DNA from: Posidonia oceanica
Taxonomy: Eukaryota; Streptophyta; Magnoliopsida; Alismatales; Posidoniaceae
Direction: 5' to 3'
Assembly: GCA_037176725.1 (NCBI GenBank)
Contig: JAZBRS010000020.1
Coordinates: forward strand, 82,654,001-82,718,000
DNA length: 64,000 nucleotides
The translations under genes and the position numbers were made by a program. Each line of letters starts with the position of its first letter. Position 1 is the stretch's first letter. Of the stretch, positions 54,308 to 64,000 are shown one piece after another. The notes below the pieces were generated by a model that was given only the letters and a program-made list of their open reading frames with translations, searched no databases and had not been told where the DNA came from.

Positions 54308-56080
54308 ATGCCCAAATTCCCAGCTGCCAGAGAAGAATGGGTCTGCATCGAGGACTATTACTCAAATGAGGAAGAGTCTGGTATAGTTGAGGCAGCCCCA
54401 ACCAGCAGCAAGGACCAGCTCAGCGCCACTGTGTCCCAATCAGTTTGCTTAGCACTTACCAATGAAGCAGTAGAATCGGCAAACCCTAGGACAGGGCTGA
54501 CAGCTTCCCTTCTTCCTGCAGCGTCACCAAAGTTGCCGACAGTCATAGCTGCAGCACCAGAACCAGAAGCACGCCCTCCAGCGTTATCCAGCAGTCAGCC
54601 TGTGGCCACAGCCGCACCAGCTTGGAAATCACTTTCTCAGGCGGCACTGTCAGCTGGGTCAGGCGACAGCGTGATTCAGCCCGCATTATTGACGGTGCCT
54701 CAAGCAAGCCAAGCAGCTCAGTCAGGCACACCGCTATCAGCCTTAGCAGATCTTGCTATGCGGAAGATTCTCGCCGCTGCTACGTGGAGACCACCACTGT
54801 CACCCATGGGCACCGGTGTTTCATCCCCAAGCATGGCGGCCCAGCCATCGGCCCCTCAGAAGAGCGGTTGTGCCTCCCCGCCGGCACCAGCAGTAATCCT
54901 GGCAGCATATCCAGCAGCAGCCAAGCAGATACCCCAAGCAGTAGAAAGCCCAGCAGTCAAGCTAGGGCCAGCCGCAAGCCCGGCAACCACATACTACGTC
55001 GACTCACCCTCAGATGAGGAGGTAGGAGCGGCTACTGATGCTCAGATTGATTTCTCTATGGGAGACTTGGAGCAATTATTCCAGGAGCAACTCGCGTCCC
55101 TGGCACAGGACGTGGCAGAACATGAGACTGCACAAAAGAAGGGGAAGGCCGTGGCTACAGGTCCCTCTATCATGGTCCTAGAGGAAGATCTAGCGCTTGA
55201 GGCACCCATCAGACCAGATGAGCTAATCACCCTGCAGCCAGGGGGTGGGTCTCGATGGTTTGTGCAGCACATGCCACATATAGGCAAAGCAGCAATAGCA
55301 GAGCAAGATGCACCAGCAATAGAACATCATGTAGTACAGCATGCAGAGGTAGGAGAGCACCATGCAGAAGGAAGAGAGTCCCATGCAGAGTCCCATGCAG
55401 AGCACCATGCAGAGTCCCATGCAAAGTCCCATGCAGAGTCCCATGCAGTAGAAGTAGCGTCCCATGCAGTAGATGTAGAGCACCATGTAGTAGATGTAGA
55501 GTCCCATGCAGTAGAAGCAGAGCACCATGCAGTAGATATAGAGCAACATGTAGTAGCAGTAGAGCAACATGCACCTATATTAGTAAAGCAACATGCAGTA
55601 GTAGGAGAGCAATATGCGCAAGTGGCGGCAGTACAGCATGTATCAGTAGCGGCACAATATGCAGCGCAACAGTCACCAGCAGTACAGTCAGCAGTAGCAG
55701 AGTTAACAGAATCAGTAGAGTCAGAGCAGGCAGAAACAGCTGAGGAGCTTGCCAGGACAGAGGTCACGCGCCGAGGGTATAAAAACACTCAGGTGTGCGT
55801 GACCATCCTGAAGCGTCACCAGGGCCAAGCAGCAGAACACTTGCACTCCTTCGATATCTCAGATCCCACCTTTGAGAAGGAGATCCTCTCAGAACTTATT
55901 GCATATGGAGAGGAGGATGATGCAGGCAAAGATGAGAATGATGAACCATCACCTGAGTTCCGGCCCCACGACGACGATGCAGAAGGCCCCAACCTCCATG
56001 TCGAAGAAGAGACAGAGGTTGTCAGCATTGGCACAGCAAAAGAAATCAGAGAGGTCCGCATCAGCGCCCTTCTGTCGCCC
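54308..56080 (+). pseudogene. Element 3 spacer polyprotein with acidic blocks and His-rich repeat
   Basis: This is the N-terminal part of a 645-codon open frame (to 56245) that continues into RT. Order: EDYYSNEEESG near the start, a Pro/Ala/Ser/Gln-rich region, the conserved acidic block (TYYVDSPSDEEVG, DLEQLFQEQL, GKAVATGPS, SIMVLEED, residues about 235-310), a His-rich repeat (residues about 340-445), a Gln/Ala/Val stretch, and a second acidic block (HSFDISDPTFEKEILSEL, GPNLHVEEETEV). The function of these blocks is unknown. Elements 1 and 2 share both acidic blocks but not the His-rich repeat. Confidence 0.8.
55320..55640 (+). repeat. In-frame minisatellite coding a His-rich tract
   Basis: Units of 12 bp (TCCCATGCAGAG, coding SHAE) grade into 21-bp units (CATGCAGTAGATGTAGAG-type, coding HHAVDVE). 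All unit lengths are multiples of three, so the frame is kept. The tract gives repeats of HAE, SHA and VEHHAV, more than 30 His in about 105 residues. His spacing might bind metal, but nothing proves it. Confidence 0.85.
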
Positions 56081-56990
56081 CAGGCTAGAGCAGAATTCAT
56101 CGCATTCTTGAAGGAGTATGCGGATGTCTTTGCCTGGAGCTACAAGGATATGGTGGGCCTCGACATTGAGATAGTTGTGCACAACCTGCCCTTAGACCCA
56201 GATGCAAGGCCAGTAAAGCAAAAGCTAAGGCGATGGCGACCGTAGTGGCTACTTATGATCAAAGAAGAGATCATGAAGCAGCACGGTGTTAACTTCCTCA
56301 AGGTTGTCCTCTACCCTGAGTGGCTTGCAAATGTCGTCCTAGTGCCCAAGAAGGACGGACGAGTCCGCATGTGCATCGACTATCAGGACCTGAACAAGGT
56401 GAGTCCCAAGGATGATTTTCCACTACCGCACATTGACATCCTGGTCGATAACACTATAGGGCACAAGATGCTCTCTTTCATGGACGGCTTCTCTGGCTAT
56501 AATCAGATTAGAATGGCAGAAGAGGATATGGAGAAAACATCATTCATCACCCCTTGGGGTGTCTTCTGCTATCAAGTTATGCCGTTTGGGCTGAAAAATG
56601 CTGGCGCAACCTATCAGAGGGCCATGACTGCACTTTTCCATGACCTCATGCATCAAGAAGTTGAGGTATACGTGGACAATATGATTGCCAAGACCAAAGA
56701 GCCTGAGGATCACCTTGCTTGCTTAAGGAAGCTCTTTGACCGCTTGCGAAAGTACAAGTTGCACCTTAACCCCAGCAAATGCGTATTTGGGGTATCTTTT
56801 GGCAAGCCCCTAGGCTACATTGTTAGCCAGAGGGGGATTGAAGTGGACCCGATGAAGGCAAAAGCCATCGTGGACATGCCACCCCCAGGACAGAGAAAGA
56901 AGTCCGAGGCCTGCTCGGATGCCTGCAGTATATCAGTCGGTTCATTGTGCAGCTCACGCCTATATGCGAACCGATCTTCAAGCTCCTGAA
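56081..56990 (+). pseudogene. Element 3 reverse transcriptase with YVDN (broken)
   Basis: RT motifs are in order: DVFAWSYKDMVGLD, MCIDYQDLNKVSPKDD, SFMDGFSGYNQIRM, QVMPFGLKNAGATYQR, then YVDN at 56669-56680 where Elements 1 and 2 have YVDD. The second catalytic Asp is lost (GAC to AAT in the codon), so this RT should be inactive. TAG at 56243 replaces the Gln after RWRP. After the proline run (about 56883) one base is missing, as in Element 1, which changes the frame. Confidence 0.9.
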
Positions 56991-58060
56991 GAAGAATGTG
57001 CAGATCAGCTAGAGTGAAGAGTGCCAGGCCGCCCTTGACAAGATCAAGCAGCTTTTGACCAAGCCTCCTGTGTTGGTCCCTCCCACGCCTGGGAGACCTC
57101 TGCTTCTCTACCTCTCTACCACCCAGCATTCCATAGGCGCCGTCTTGGGCTAGCATGATGAATCTGGTAGAAAGGAGCACGCAATTTATTACCTGAGCAA
57201 GAAATTCAATGACTGCGAAGCCAGGTATAGCACAATGGAGAAGACCTGCTTATCCCTCTTCTGGGCTGCACAGAAGCTGAGGCACTACATGATGGCATAC
57301 CTAGTCCGGCTCCTATGCCGACACGACCCCATCAAGTTCCTCTTCCAAAAGCCAGCAATGGTAGGCAGATGCGTCAAGTGGCAAGTGTTGTTGTCTCAAT
57401 ACGACATCATCTTTGTCACGCAGTGCGCCATGAAGGGCCAAGCCATGGTAGATCACCTTGCAGACTTTTCGTTGCCTGAATACCAACCTCTCCAGACGCA
57501 GTTCCCGGATGAGGACATTCTCTTTGTAATGGAAAACACTGAAGAGAAGGACCCTGAAGTCTTAGAGCATTGGCAGTTGTACTTTGATGGCACTGTCAAC
57601 AAGAAGGGTCGAGGCATAGGCACGGTGTTGACTACGCCGCAGGGGCAAATGATCCCCTTTGCAAGGAAGCTGACCTGCAAATGTACTAACAACGAAGTAG
57701 AATATGAAGCATGCATTCTGGGGTTGAAGGTCGCGCTCGAGCACGAGGCGCAGAAGCTGCATGTGCACGGCGATGCCATGCTGGTGATTTACCAAGTGAA
57801 TGGCGACTGGAGAACAAAAGATCCAAAGTTAGTGCCATATCACGAGCACCTGCTGAAGCTAATAGAGCAATTTGCAAGCATCTGCTTCTCGTATATGAAC
57901 AGAGCAAGGAACGCATATGCGGATGCGTTGGCAACCTTAGCATCCTGGCTCAGTATACCTGAGGATCGAGCAGTGGATGTATCAGTTACACGCATGAAGC
58001 AGCCCGTGCATTGCATGAGCATAGAAGAGGCAGATTCAGCAGACGAGCAGCCTTGGTATT
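56991..58060 (+). pseudogene. Element 3 RNase H and second RNase H
   Basis: The ordinary RNase H (about 57080-57370) has TAG stops at 57010 and 57151. From 57235 a 487-codon open frame covers its C-terminal part, the connection, the complete second RNase H and most of integrase. The second RNase H (about 57573-57960) shows YFDGTVNKKG, NNEVEYEACI, HGDAMLVIYQ and NAYADALATLASWL, with all four acidic residues present. Confidence 0.9.
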
Positions 58061-59295
58061 GCGATATCAAAGCATTTCTTGAGTCTGGTAGCCACCCGCC
58101 CGGCACCTCAGTAGCAGATAGAAGAACTTTGGCGCGTCTGGCGTCAAAGTATGTGTTAGGGGCAGGGCAGCTATACAGAAGGTCATACAGTCAGATGCTC
58201 CTGCGCTGCTTAAGCAAGTCAGAGGCTGACACCCGTATACTTCAAGTCCATGCAGGAACTTGTGGTCCACATATGAATGGAGTGCTGCTAGCCAAGAAGA
58301 TAATGTTGCAAGGCTATTTCTGGTCAACCATGGAGGTAGATTGCTGCCAGTTTGTGCGTAGATGCCACAACTGCCAGATCCATGGTAACCTTATGCACGC
58401 ACCCCCGCAGGAACTGCACAGCGTGTCCTCGCCATGGCCCTTCTCCACCTGGGGGATGGATGTCATTGGTGCCATACACCCCGCTGCATCAAATGGTCAT
58501 CGCTTCATCCTGGTAGCGATAGATTATTTCACTAAGTGGGTGGAAGTAGCCTCCTACAAGGCGGTTACAGTGACGGTGATAGAGAAGTTTATCAGAAATA
58601 ACATTGTCACCCGTTACAGGGTCCCGCATGCAGTCATCTCGGACAATGGCCCAAATTTTATTGCAAAGAGGATCGAGGAATACCTGCAGAAGCATTAGAT
58701 CAAGCATCATAGATCCTCACTGTATCGGCCGTAGATGAATGGAGCAGTGGAGTCTGCCAACAAAAACATTGTGAAGATAATGAAGAAGATGGCAGAAACC
58801 CACAGAGACTGGCACGATAAGCTCCCGTACGCACTCTAGGCGTACAGACCATCAGTGCAGACCTCTACAGGAGCTACCCCTTATTCGCTGGCATATGGCA
58901 TGGAAGCAGTGCTGCCTGTCGAAGTGGAGATCCCTTCACTGCGAATCCTACAAGAAGCGGAGCTGGAAGAAGCAGAATGGGTCGAGGACCGCTGCGCCCA
59001 GCTCAACCTGATAGACGAGCGCAGATTGCAAGCAATGCATAATGCACATTGCTACCAGAAGCGTATGGCAAGAGCATACCTAAAGAAGGTGCAACCCAGG
59101 AGCTTCCAGCCAGGTGACCTTGTCTTGCGAGCCATTCACTTGCTAGACGGTCGAGGCAAATTCCGACCCAACTAGCATGGCCCCTTTGTGGTCAAGCAGG
59201 CATTCTCAAACAGCGCAACAATTCTTGAGGACATGGATCAGACTGGGCGGTCAGAGCCGGTCAATGCATGCTATCTAAAGAAATACTATCAATAG
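58061..59295 (+). pseudogene. Element 3 integrase (broken near C-terminus)
   Basis: The zinc-binding part has HAGTCGPHMNG and ends FVRRCHNCQ near 58378. Catalytic text: WGMDVIGA (58455), ISDNGPNF (about 58640) and NGAVESANKN (about 58741). TAG stops lie at 58696, 58732 (the Gln before MNGAVE, also a stop in Elements 1 and 2), 58837 (Trp codon, also TAG in Element 2) and 59173 (Trp). The natural stop follows LKKYYQ at 59293-59295. Confidence 0.9.
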
Positions 59296-60780
59296 CCTGG
59301 CCCCAACCTTGCAGAGCATTTCCTTCCATCCTTCCCTTGGCATCTTCTCTTCCTTGTACATCCTCCCTACATCCCAATCTCGTCCCTTACATTCCCGCAT
59401 TCTCTGCATATAGCCTTGCATTCTCTATCTCATCCTGCATACCTCCAGCAAAGATCAGAAATTCCTGCAAAAAAATCATGCATTGCATTGGGCCCGATGA
59501 TGAAATCAGACGTGCTGCCTACTTTGCAAAGGACTCTACCCTGCCTCACCTGACACTACTTAGGCGTCTTAGCTAGTGAGGGAGCCACCTTTCAAATAAG
59601 AACAGGCGAAACAACCAAACCCCTTAGGACTTGCACCTCCCGAGGGAGATAAAATGCTAGGGCGCGAGCAAATGTGAGCATAAAAGAATATGTCTGAGCG
59701 TGGGCACAAAAGAAAAGCAACAGAAGGCGAAGGCAGAAGTAGGCCCTAGAGATAGAGGCGTGTAGCATAACCCTATCCCTCCGAACTGCTTCGGAGGTGA
59801 CCCATCACTTAGCACCTGGGAGCCTCGAATCCACTTCAAAATCCCAGTGCCCATTACCTCTAAGCCTGAGATAGCGGAAGCTTGCAAAAAAAGAAGAAAA
59901 GAAAAAGCAAAGCAAAAGGCAAAAAAAAGAGAAAGCAGAAAGAAAAGAAGCCAAAAAAAAAAAAAAGGGCGAGCAACTCCAGAAAGAGAAAAAGCAAGCA
60001 ATGCAATCCCTTAGAGATAAGCAAAGTTTGAGCCTGGGGAATCCACAAACCCTGCGAAGCCTTTAAACTCAGCAAGGCCTAGCAAGCAGCTCCCCTACTC
60101 CAGCTAGGTGCCCACTACCTCCAAGATAAGGATAGGGGAAACCTACATACCTATGAGGGAGCCAAAACGATGCAAAAGAGTAGGTGTAGGTCCTTGGGAG
60201 TTTGGTTTGGAGCCTGTCCTCACCACCCCCGCACTGCAAATAACCCTCTCCTGAGTGCCACCAGCAAGTTAAGAGCTTGAGTAGAGTCCAATGAGTCAGG
60301 GGCCCCTCTCTTCCTCTACAGCAGGCACCAAGCACTCCTTATGCTGAGGGCCACAGCATATAAGCAAAATCATGCATACATCCATAGCATCTATTCCAAG
60401 TCATGCACATCTCTCCGCATACTAAGCATAAACCATGCATAGCATAAGTCCTTCCTTTTTCTTCTATCTCCCCGCTCTGCAAAACTTGGCCCGGCATTGA
60501 GACAGTACTTCTATCCGGCATGCGCCGACCGCCTCCCAGCTGCACTGGTCCAGAGCTTCGACCAACCACTTGCCCCAGCAGAGCTGCCCCTAGTCTGAAT
60601 ATGCTTTATATCTACACTCTGAATGCTATCTGCTGAGCTTGATAAAACTGCTATGTTAATTTTGAAATGATGCCCTTTACCTGCCAAGTGTTGTATGCTT
60701 ATACCTGAATTGATGAACTGTAACTCTGTTTACAGGTACCTGAGCTTTCTGCACCAGCAACCTGCACTTATACTCCTGCG
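59296..60780 (+). other. Element 3 noncoding spacer between pol and extra ORF
   Basis: It is homologous to 8813-10544 by shared blocks (CACTACTTAGGCGTC, GAGGGAGCCACC, GGTGCCCACTACCTCC). It contains A-rich tracts (59887-59970). The hairpin repeats found before the extra ORF in Elements 1 and 2 are missing. TTTACAG/GTACC at 60729-60740 matches the conserved possible 3' splice site. No gene is seen. Confidence 0.65.
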
Positions 60781-61983
60781 ATGGGCTACCCGACTTTGGT
60801 CACTCCCATGCACTGTTCAGATGTCTTGCGAGAGTGGGTTGGCAAACTCACTGAAGCTGATCGTGAGAGGCTGCGCACTTGGGGGATTCCCTCTAAACTT
60901 CTGAAGACAGCAGATGTTGAAGTGAGCCGGCACCTCCTATGTGCTACAGCAAGATTCTGGAAGCCAGCACATCACGTCTTCTACTTTGGCAGGACAGAGC
61001 TGACTCCTACGCTTGAGGAGGTGCACTGGATCTACGACTTCTCTGCAATTACGGGACCCCCAATCTTTATGAGGCGCGATGGATATGCTACGGTCCTGAG
61101 CCAGTTGACTAGGCTCTCTGTTAAGTGCATCCAGCAAAAATTTATCTGCACCAGCGGGCCCACGCCCCTGCTCTGCCTAGAGTACTTTGATGCTGTTATG
61201 GAGAAGCCCACTGAACTTGGAGACAAGCTGTGGCTCCAGGGATTCGTCGTTCGCTTCCTAGGCGAGCTGATCTTCACGCATGGCAGGATGACGGTTGCAA
61301 TCGAGATTGCCGAGATTGCACTTGCAGTGGTGACCTAGCACATTGACCTGGCACCAGTCGTCCTCGCAGAAACATATCGCAGGCTGGACCACATTGTGCA
61401 CCACTACCGTCAGTTCCACGGTTGCGAAGTGCTTGTGCAGATCTAGCTAGCTGCACACCTGGAGATGGACCTCCTACGCCCACAGAGGCATGCTATTGAA
61501 ACATAATACAGCAGTGGCGACGCAAGAACTATAATGACCGTGCCGGAAGAGTATCAGAAGCTATCTGAGCTGGCAGATGATGCAGTAATTTGGCGAATCA
61601 TCCCATCTACAGCAGAGCCCTTCACCGTGTTCTTCGATGCTCACGATTCGCGGCTCGTGGTACTGCTTGGATTCACCAAAGGTGTGGAGTACCACCCTAT
61701 CCGGGTTATGCGGCAGTTTGGCTACCAGCAGGGCACCTTCATTGATAGCACCGCGCCCAGACTCATGTAGCCATACCGCTTCAGCACAACAGCATCTACA
61801 ACAGTGCTAGCAGACCTGATGCGACATGGGGTTAAATCTACTGATATTGCAGCTGTGAAGGGCTCGGGATGTACTTCTGAGTACGTCACCGAGGTGCAGG
61901 GACTCTGGCCCCTCAGCGAGATTCCTCCTGCCGCCCCTCAGTTTTCTGACTCTCGCCCAGCAAAGAAGGCCCAGCACAACTAA
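60781..61983 (+). pseudogene. Element 3 extra ORF, DUF7745 / plant-mobile-domain-like (four stops)
   Basis: It is 1203 nt from ATG to TAA, the same length as in Elements 1 and 2, with no indel that breaks the frame. Core text: ADVEVSRHLLCATARFWK, FYFGRTELTPTLEE, GDKLWLQGF, FLGELIFTHGRMTVAIE and KGVEYHPIRVMRQFG. Premature stops: TAG 61336, TAG 61444, TAA 61504 and TAG 61768. None coincides with a stop in the other copies. Protein divergence from Elements 1 and 2 is substantial in the middle (residues about 95-140), while the flanking cores are well kept. Confidence 0.8.
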
Positions 61984-62420
61984 GCGTCTATGCAGCTATC
62001 TGCTCGTATAGCTTTTTGCTTGAACCATGCTGTATCTTTTGGCCTATCAGAGGCATGTAACCAGAGATTCACTCAATACAAAGACGTTTCACGCCATTTG
62101 TTTGTGTTGCATGCCTTGCCTATTTGCATATCTGCTCTTGTCAAGATGTTACAGGACTTGCATCAACACCTCAGAGCATTAGCCCATGCAGACAACCTGA
62201 AGCAGCCCCGCAAAAAGTCTAAGAACAGTCCCCCTGCAAGCATCATGCAATCAGCAACCTCGGCAGGAGAGTTGCAGTAGAGCCCTCTGTAGTCAACATG
62301 CACGCAAAGAACCCTACTGATCCATGCACCGCCGCTACCACTTGCCCAGTTTGCTCTAGGCTGGCACCCCTAACTGTTCGCTTGGCAAACGTGATAGTTT
62401 TGTTTGCTTTTTCTTTCTTT
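61984..62420 (+). other. Element 3 segment after the extra ORF, with possible small exon
   Basis: A possible 3' splice site (GATGTTACAG, ending near 62154) precedes a 40-codon open stretch with LKQPRKKSKNSPPAS that ends TAG at 62278. It aligns loosely with the Gln/Pro/Lys-rich stretches after the extra ORF in Elements 1 and 2. One GGCTGGCACCCC unit lies at 62361. No known domain is seen. Confidence 0.4.
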
Positions 62421-62492
62421 TGGTACTAGGGGTGCCTCGACTGTCCCCTGGTATCATTCCTGATATCAGGGGCATCTTTTTAGGCTGCTCTC
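62421..62492 (+). repeat. GGTATCA box, ORF-side border of the array (Element 3)
   Basis: Arms GGTACTAGGGG, CCCCTGGTATCA, TGATATCAGGGG and CTCTGGTATCG, with GGCATCTTTTT after the third arm. It lies between the extra ORF tail and the hairpin array, as in the other elements. Confidence 0.75.
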
Positions 62493-62509
62493 TGGTATCG
62501 CTTTCCCTT

Positions 62510-64000
62510 TTTTCCTTTCCTACTTGCTTCCTTGGGCGAGGACAAGCTCTTCTCAGACTCCGTATGCTCGGTGTCCTGCCTTGTATCCTCATGCGAGGAT
62601 CAGCCCTTATGTGGCTTCACTCCGTGTGGACGATGCCCACGCTTGCCCTCCCCCTTTCCCTTCCTGCTTATCCTCATGCGAGGATAAGTCTTTTGTCTTT
62701 CTTGCTTGTCCTCGTGCGAGGACCAGCCTTTTTCCGTTTTGCATGGCTCCGCTCCGTACGGACGAGGTCCCGCGCGCTTGCTTCCCCGGGCGGAGACAAG
62801 CTTCTTTCTTCTACCCCTCCTGCTTGTCCTCGTGCGAGGATAAGCCTTTTTTCTTTTCTGCATGATTTCCCTCTGTGCAGACGGGGTCCCGTGCGCTTGC
62901 TTCCTCGGGCAAGGACAAGCTTCTCTCTTCTATCCCTCCTGCTTGCTTCCTCGGGCGAGGACAAGCCTTTTTTCCCTTTGCTTGCTTCCTCAGGCGAGGA
63001 CAAGCTTTGCGCAGCTCCACGCGGATGGAGTTTTCCTATTCCTCGGGCGAGGATCAGGCCCGCTTACTCCTCGGCCAAGGATAAGCGTATGTGCGCCCCT
63101 GCTTGCTCCTCGGGCGAGGACAAGCTCTTCTCGGACTCCGTATGCTCGGTGTCCTGCCTTGTATCCTCATGCGAGGATCAGCCCTTACGTGGCTTCGCTC
63201 CATGTGGACGATGCCCACGCTTGCCCTCCCCCTTTCCCTTCCTGCTTATCCTCATGCGAGGATAAGTCTTTTGTCTTTCTTGCTTGTCCTCGTGCGAGGA
63301 CCAGCCTTTTTCCATTTTACGTGGCTCCACTCCATGCGGACGGGGTCCCGCGCACTTGCTTCCCCGGGCGGGGACAAGCTTCTTTCTTCTGCCCTTCCTG
63401 CTTGTCCTCGTGCGAGGATAAGCCTTTTTTCCTTTTCTACGTGACTTCCCTCCGTGCGGACGAGGTCCCGCATGCTTGCTTCCCTGGGCGGGGACAAGCT
63501 TCTTTCTTCTGCCTCTCCTGCTTGTCCTCGTGCGAGAATAAGCCTTTTTTCTTTTCTACATGACTTCCCTCCGTGCGAACAGGGTCCCGCGTGCTTGCTT
63601 CCTCGGGCGAGGACAAGCTTCTTTCTTCTTTCCCTCCTACTCGTTTCCTTGGCCAGGGACGAGCCCCCTGTCTGACCCTCGGGGCTCAGGTCAGACTGCT
63701 GCTTGTTTCCTCGGGCGAGGACAAGCCCCCCTTTTGATTCTGTCCGCGTGGAATCCCCCGCTTGCTTCCTCGGGCGAGGACAAGCTCTTCTCGGACCCCG
63801 TATGCTCGGAGTCCAGCCCTGTATCCTCGTGCGAGGATCAGCCCTTGCGTGGCCTGGCTCTGTGCAGACGATGCCCACGCTTGCCAACCTCCTTTCTTTT
63901 CTTGCTTGCTCCTCAGGCGAGGACAAGCTCTTCTCAGACCCCGTATGCTCGGAGTCCAGCCCTGTATCCTCGTGCGAGGATCAGCCCTTGCGTGGCCTCA
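62510..64000 (+). repeat. Hairpin array, CTTGTCCTCGNGCGAGGACAAG type, higher-order (Element 3)
   Basis: About 30 short inverted repeats are present, of forms CTTCCTCGGGCGAGGACAAG, CTTGTCCTCGTGCGAGGATAAG and ATCCTCATGCGAGGAT. They are separated by pyrimidine-rich spacers and by CTCCGTGCGGACGGGGTC-type palindromes. Larger blocks of several hundred bp are themselves repeated (start phrase CAAGCTCTTCTC near 62543, 63121, 63780 and 63925). Open frames through it are by-products. The array continues past the window. Confidence 0.87.

Larger units (their letters stand above)
45887..64000 (+). mobile_element. Element 3: nearly full-length Tat-type element, right end outside window
   Basis: The order is 5' LTR, primer-binding site, leader, gag, protease, spacer polyprotein, RT, RNase H, second RNase H, integrase, noncoding spacer, extra ORF, tail and hairpin arrays. 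The polypurine tract and 3' LTR are not reached. It is inserted in the coding region of Element 2; the 5 bp before it, CCGCT (45882-45886), should be repeated after its 3' LTR. Its coding sequence is clearly more divergent from Elements 1 and 2 than those two are from each other. Stops and frameshifts make it defective. Confidence 0.92.

Noticed and set aside
62420..63563. Cys/Ser/Pro-rich frames of 230-280 codons
   Set aside because: They run through the hairpin array and have no domain; they are by-products of repeated C-rich text.

Overview
The window is plant repetitive DNA, almost certainly from an angiosperm with a large, repeat-rich genome. I find no host gene, rRNA or tRNA. Nearly all of it is Ty3/gypsy LTR retrotransposons of the Tat/Ogre type. 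The evidence is a primer-binding site starting TGGCGACTCC, a Tat-type gag with a CX2HX4HX4C knuckle, a DNG-type protease, a reverse transcriptase with YVDD, a second 'archaeal' RNase H after the normal one, an integrase, and LTRs of 3.3 to 4.7 kb that start TGTTGACACC or TGTAGACACC and end in CA. The species cannot be named from sequence alone.

Layout. Element 1 (+ strand) runs from before base 1 to about 17.35 kb: 5' LTR (1-4178), broken pol (4203-8812), spacer, an extra ORF of the DUF7745/plant-mobile-domain-like type (10545-13088, split by a 1336-bp solo LTR), hairpin-rich tandem arrays, polypurine tract, and a truncated 3' LTR from 15653. Element 4 (+) follows from 17.375 kb. Its gag is split by a 4659-bp solo LTR (17592-22250). 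It has no pol and no extra ORF, carries its own arrays (26.0-28.1 kb), and has a 3' LTR from 29018. That LTR stops where Element 2 (- strand, 32647-45886) begins. Element 2 has a 3' LTR, arrays, extra ORF and pol, but its gag side is missing because Element 3 (+, 45887 to beyond 64000) is inserted in it. Element 3 has 5' LTR, primer-binding site, leader, gag, protease, spacer polyprotein with a His-rich repeat, RT, two RNase H domains, integrase, extra ORF and arrays.

How the parts work together. A Tat element is transcribed from its LTR and primed by a tRNA (probably Arg). Gag forms particles, protease cuts the polyprotein, RT and RNase H make DNA, and integrase inserts it. The extra ORF lies on the same strand after pol in all three pol-bearing elements and is exactly 1203 nt in each once the solo LTR is removed. 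All copies are now broken, mostly by C-to-T type stops as expected from silenced, methylated DNA.

The most unusual signals are two kinds of inverted-repeat architecture. (1) The LTRs of Elements 2 and 3 carry seven dispersed cassettes built on the 18-bp palindrome GCGTCCAACGTTGGACGC with outer half-sites. Order and spacing are matched in both LTRs, and related cassettes lie at similar offsets in the 1.3-kb LTR of another family. (2) Between the extra ORF and the polypurine tract every element carries arrays of short hairpins, bounded by a conserved GGTATCA box, whose repeat unit differs from element to element.
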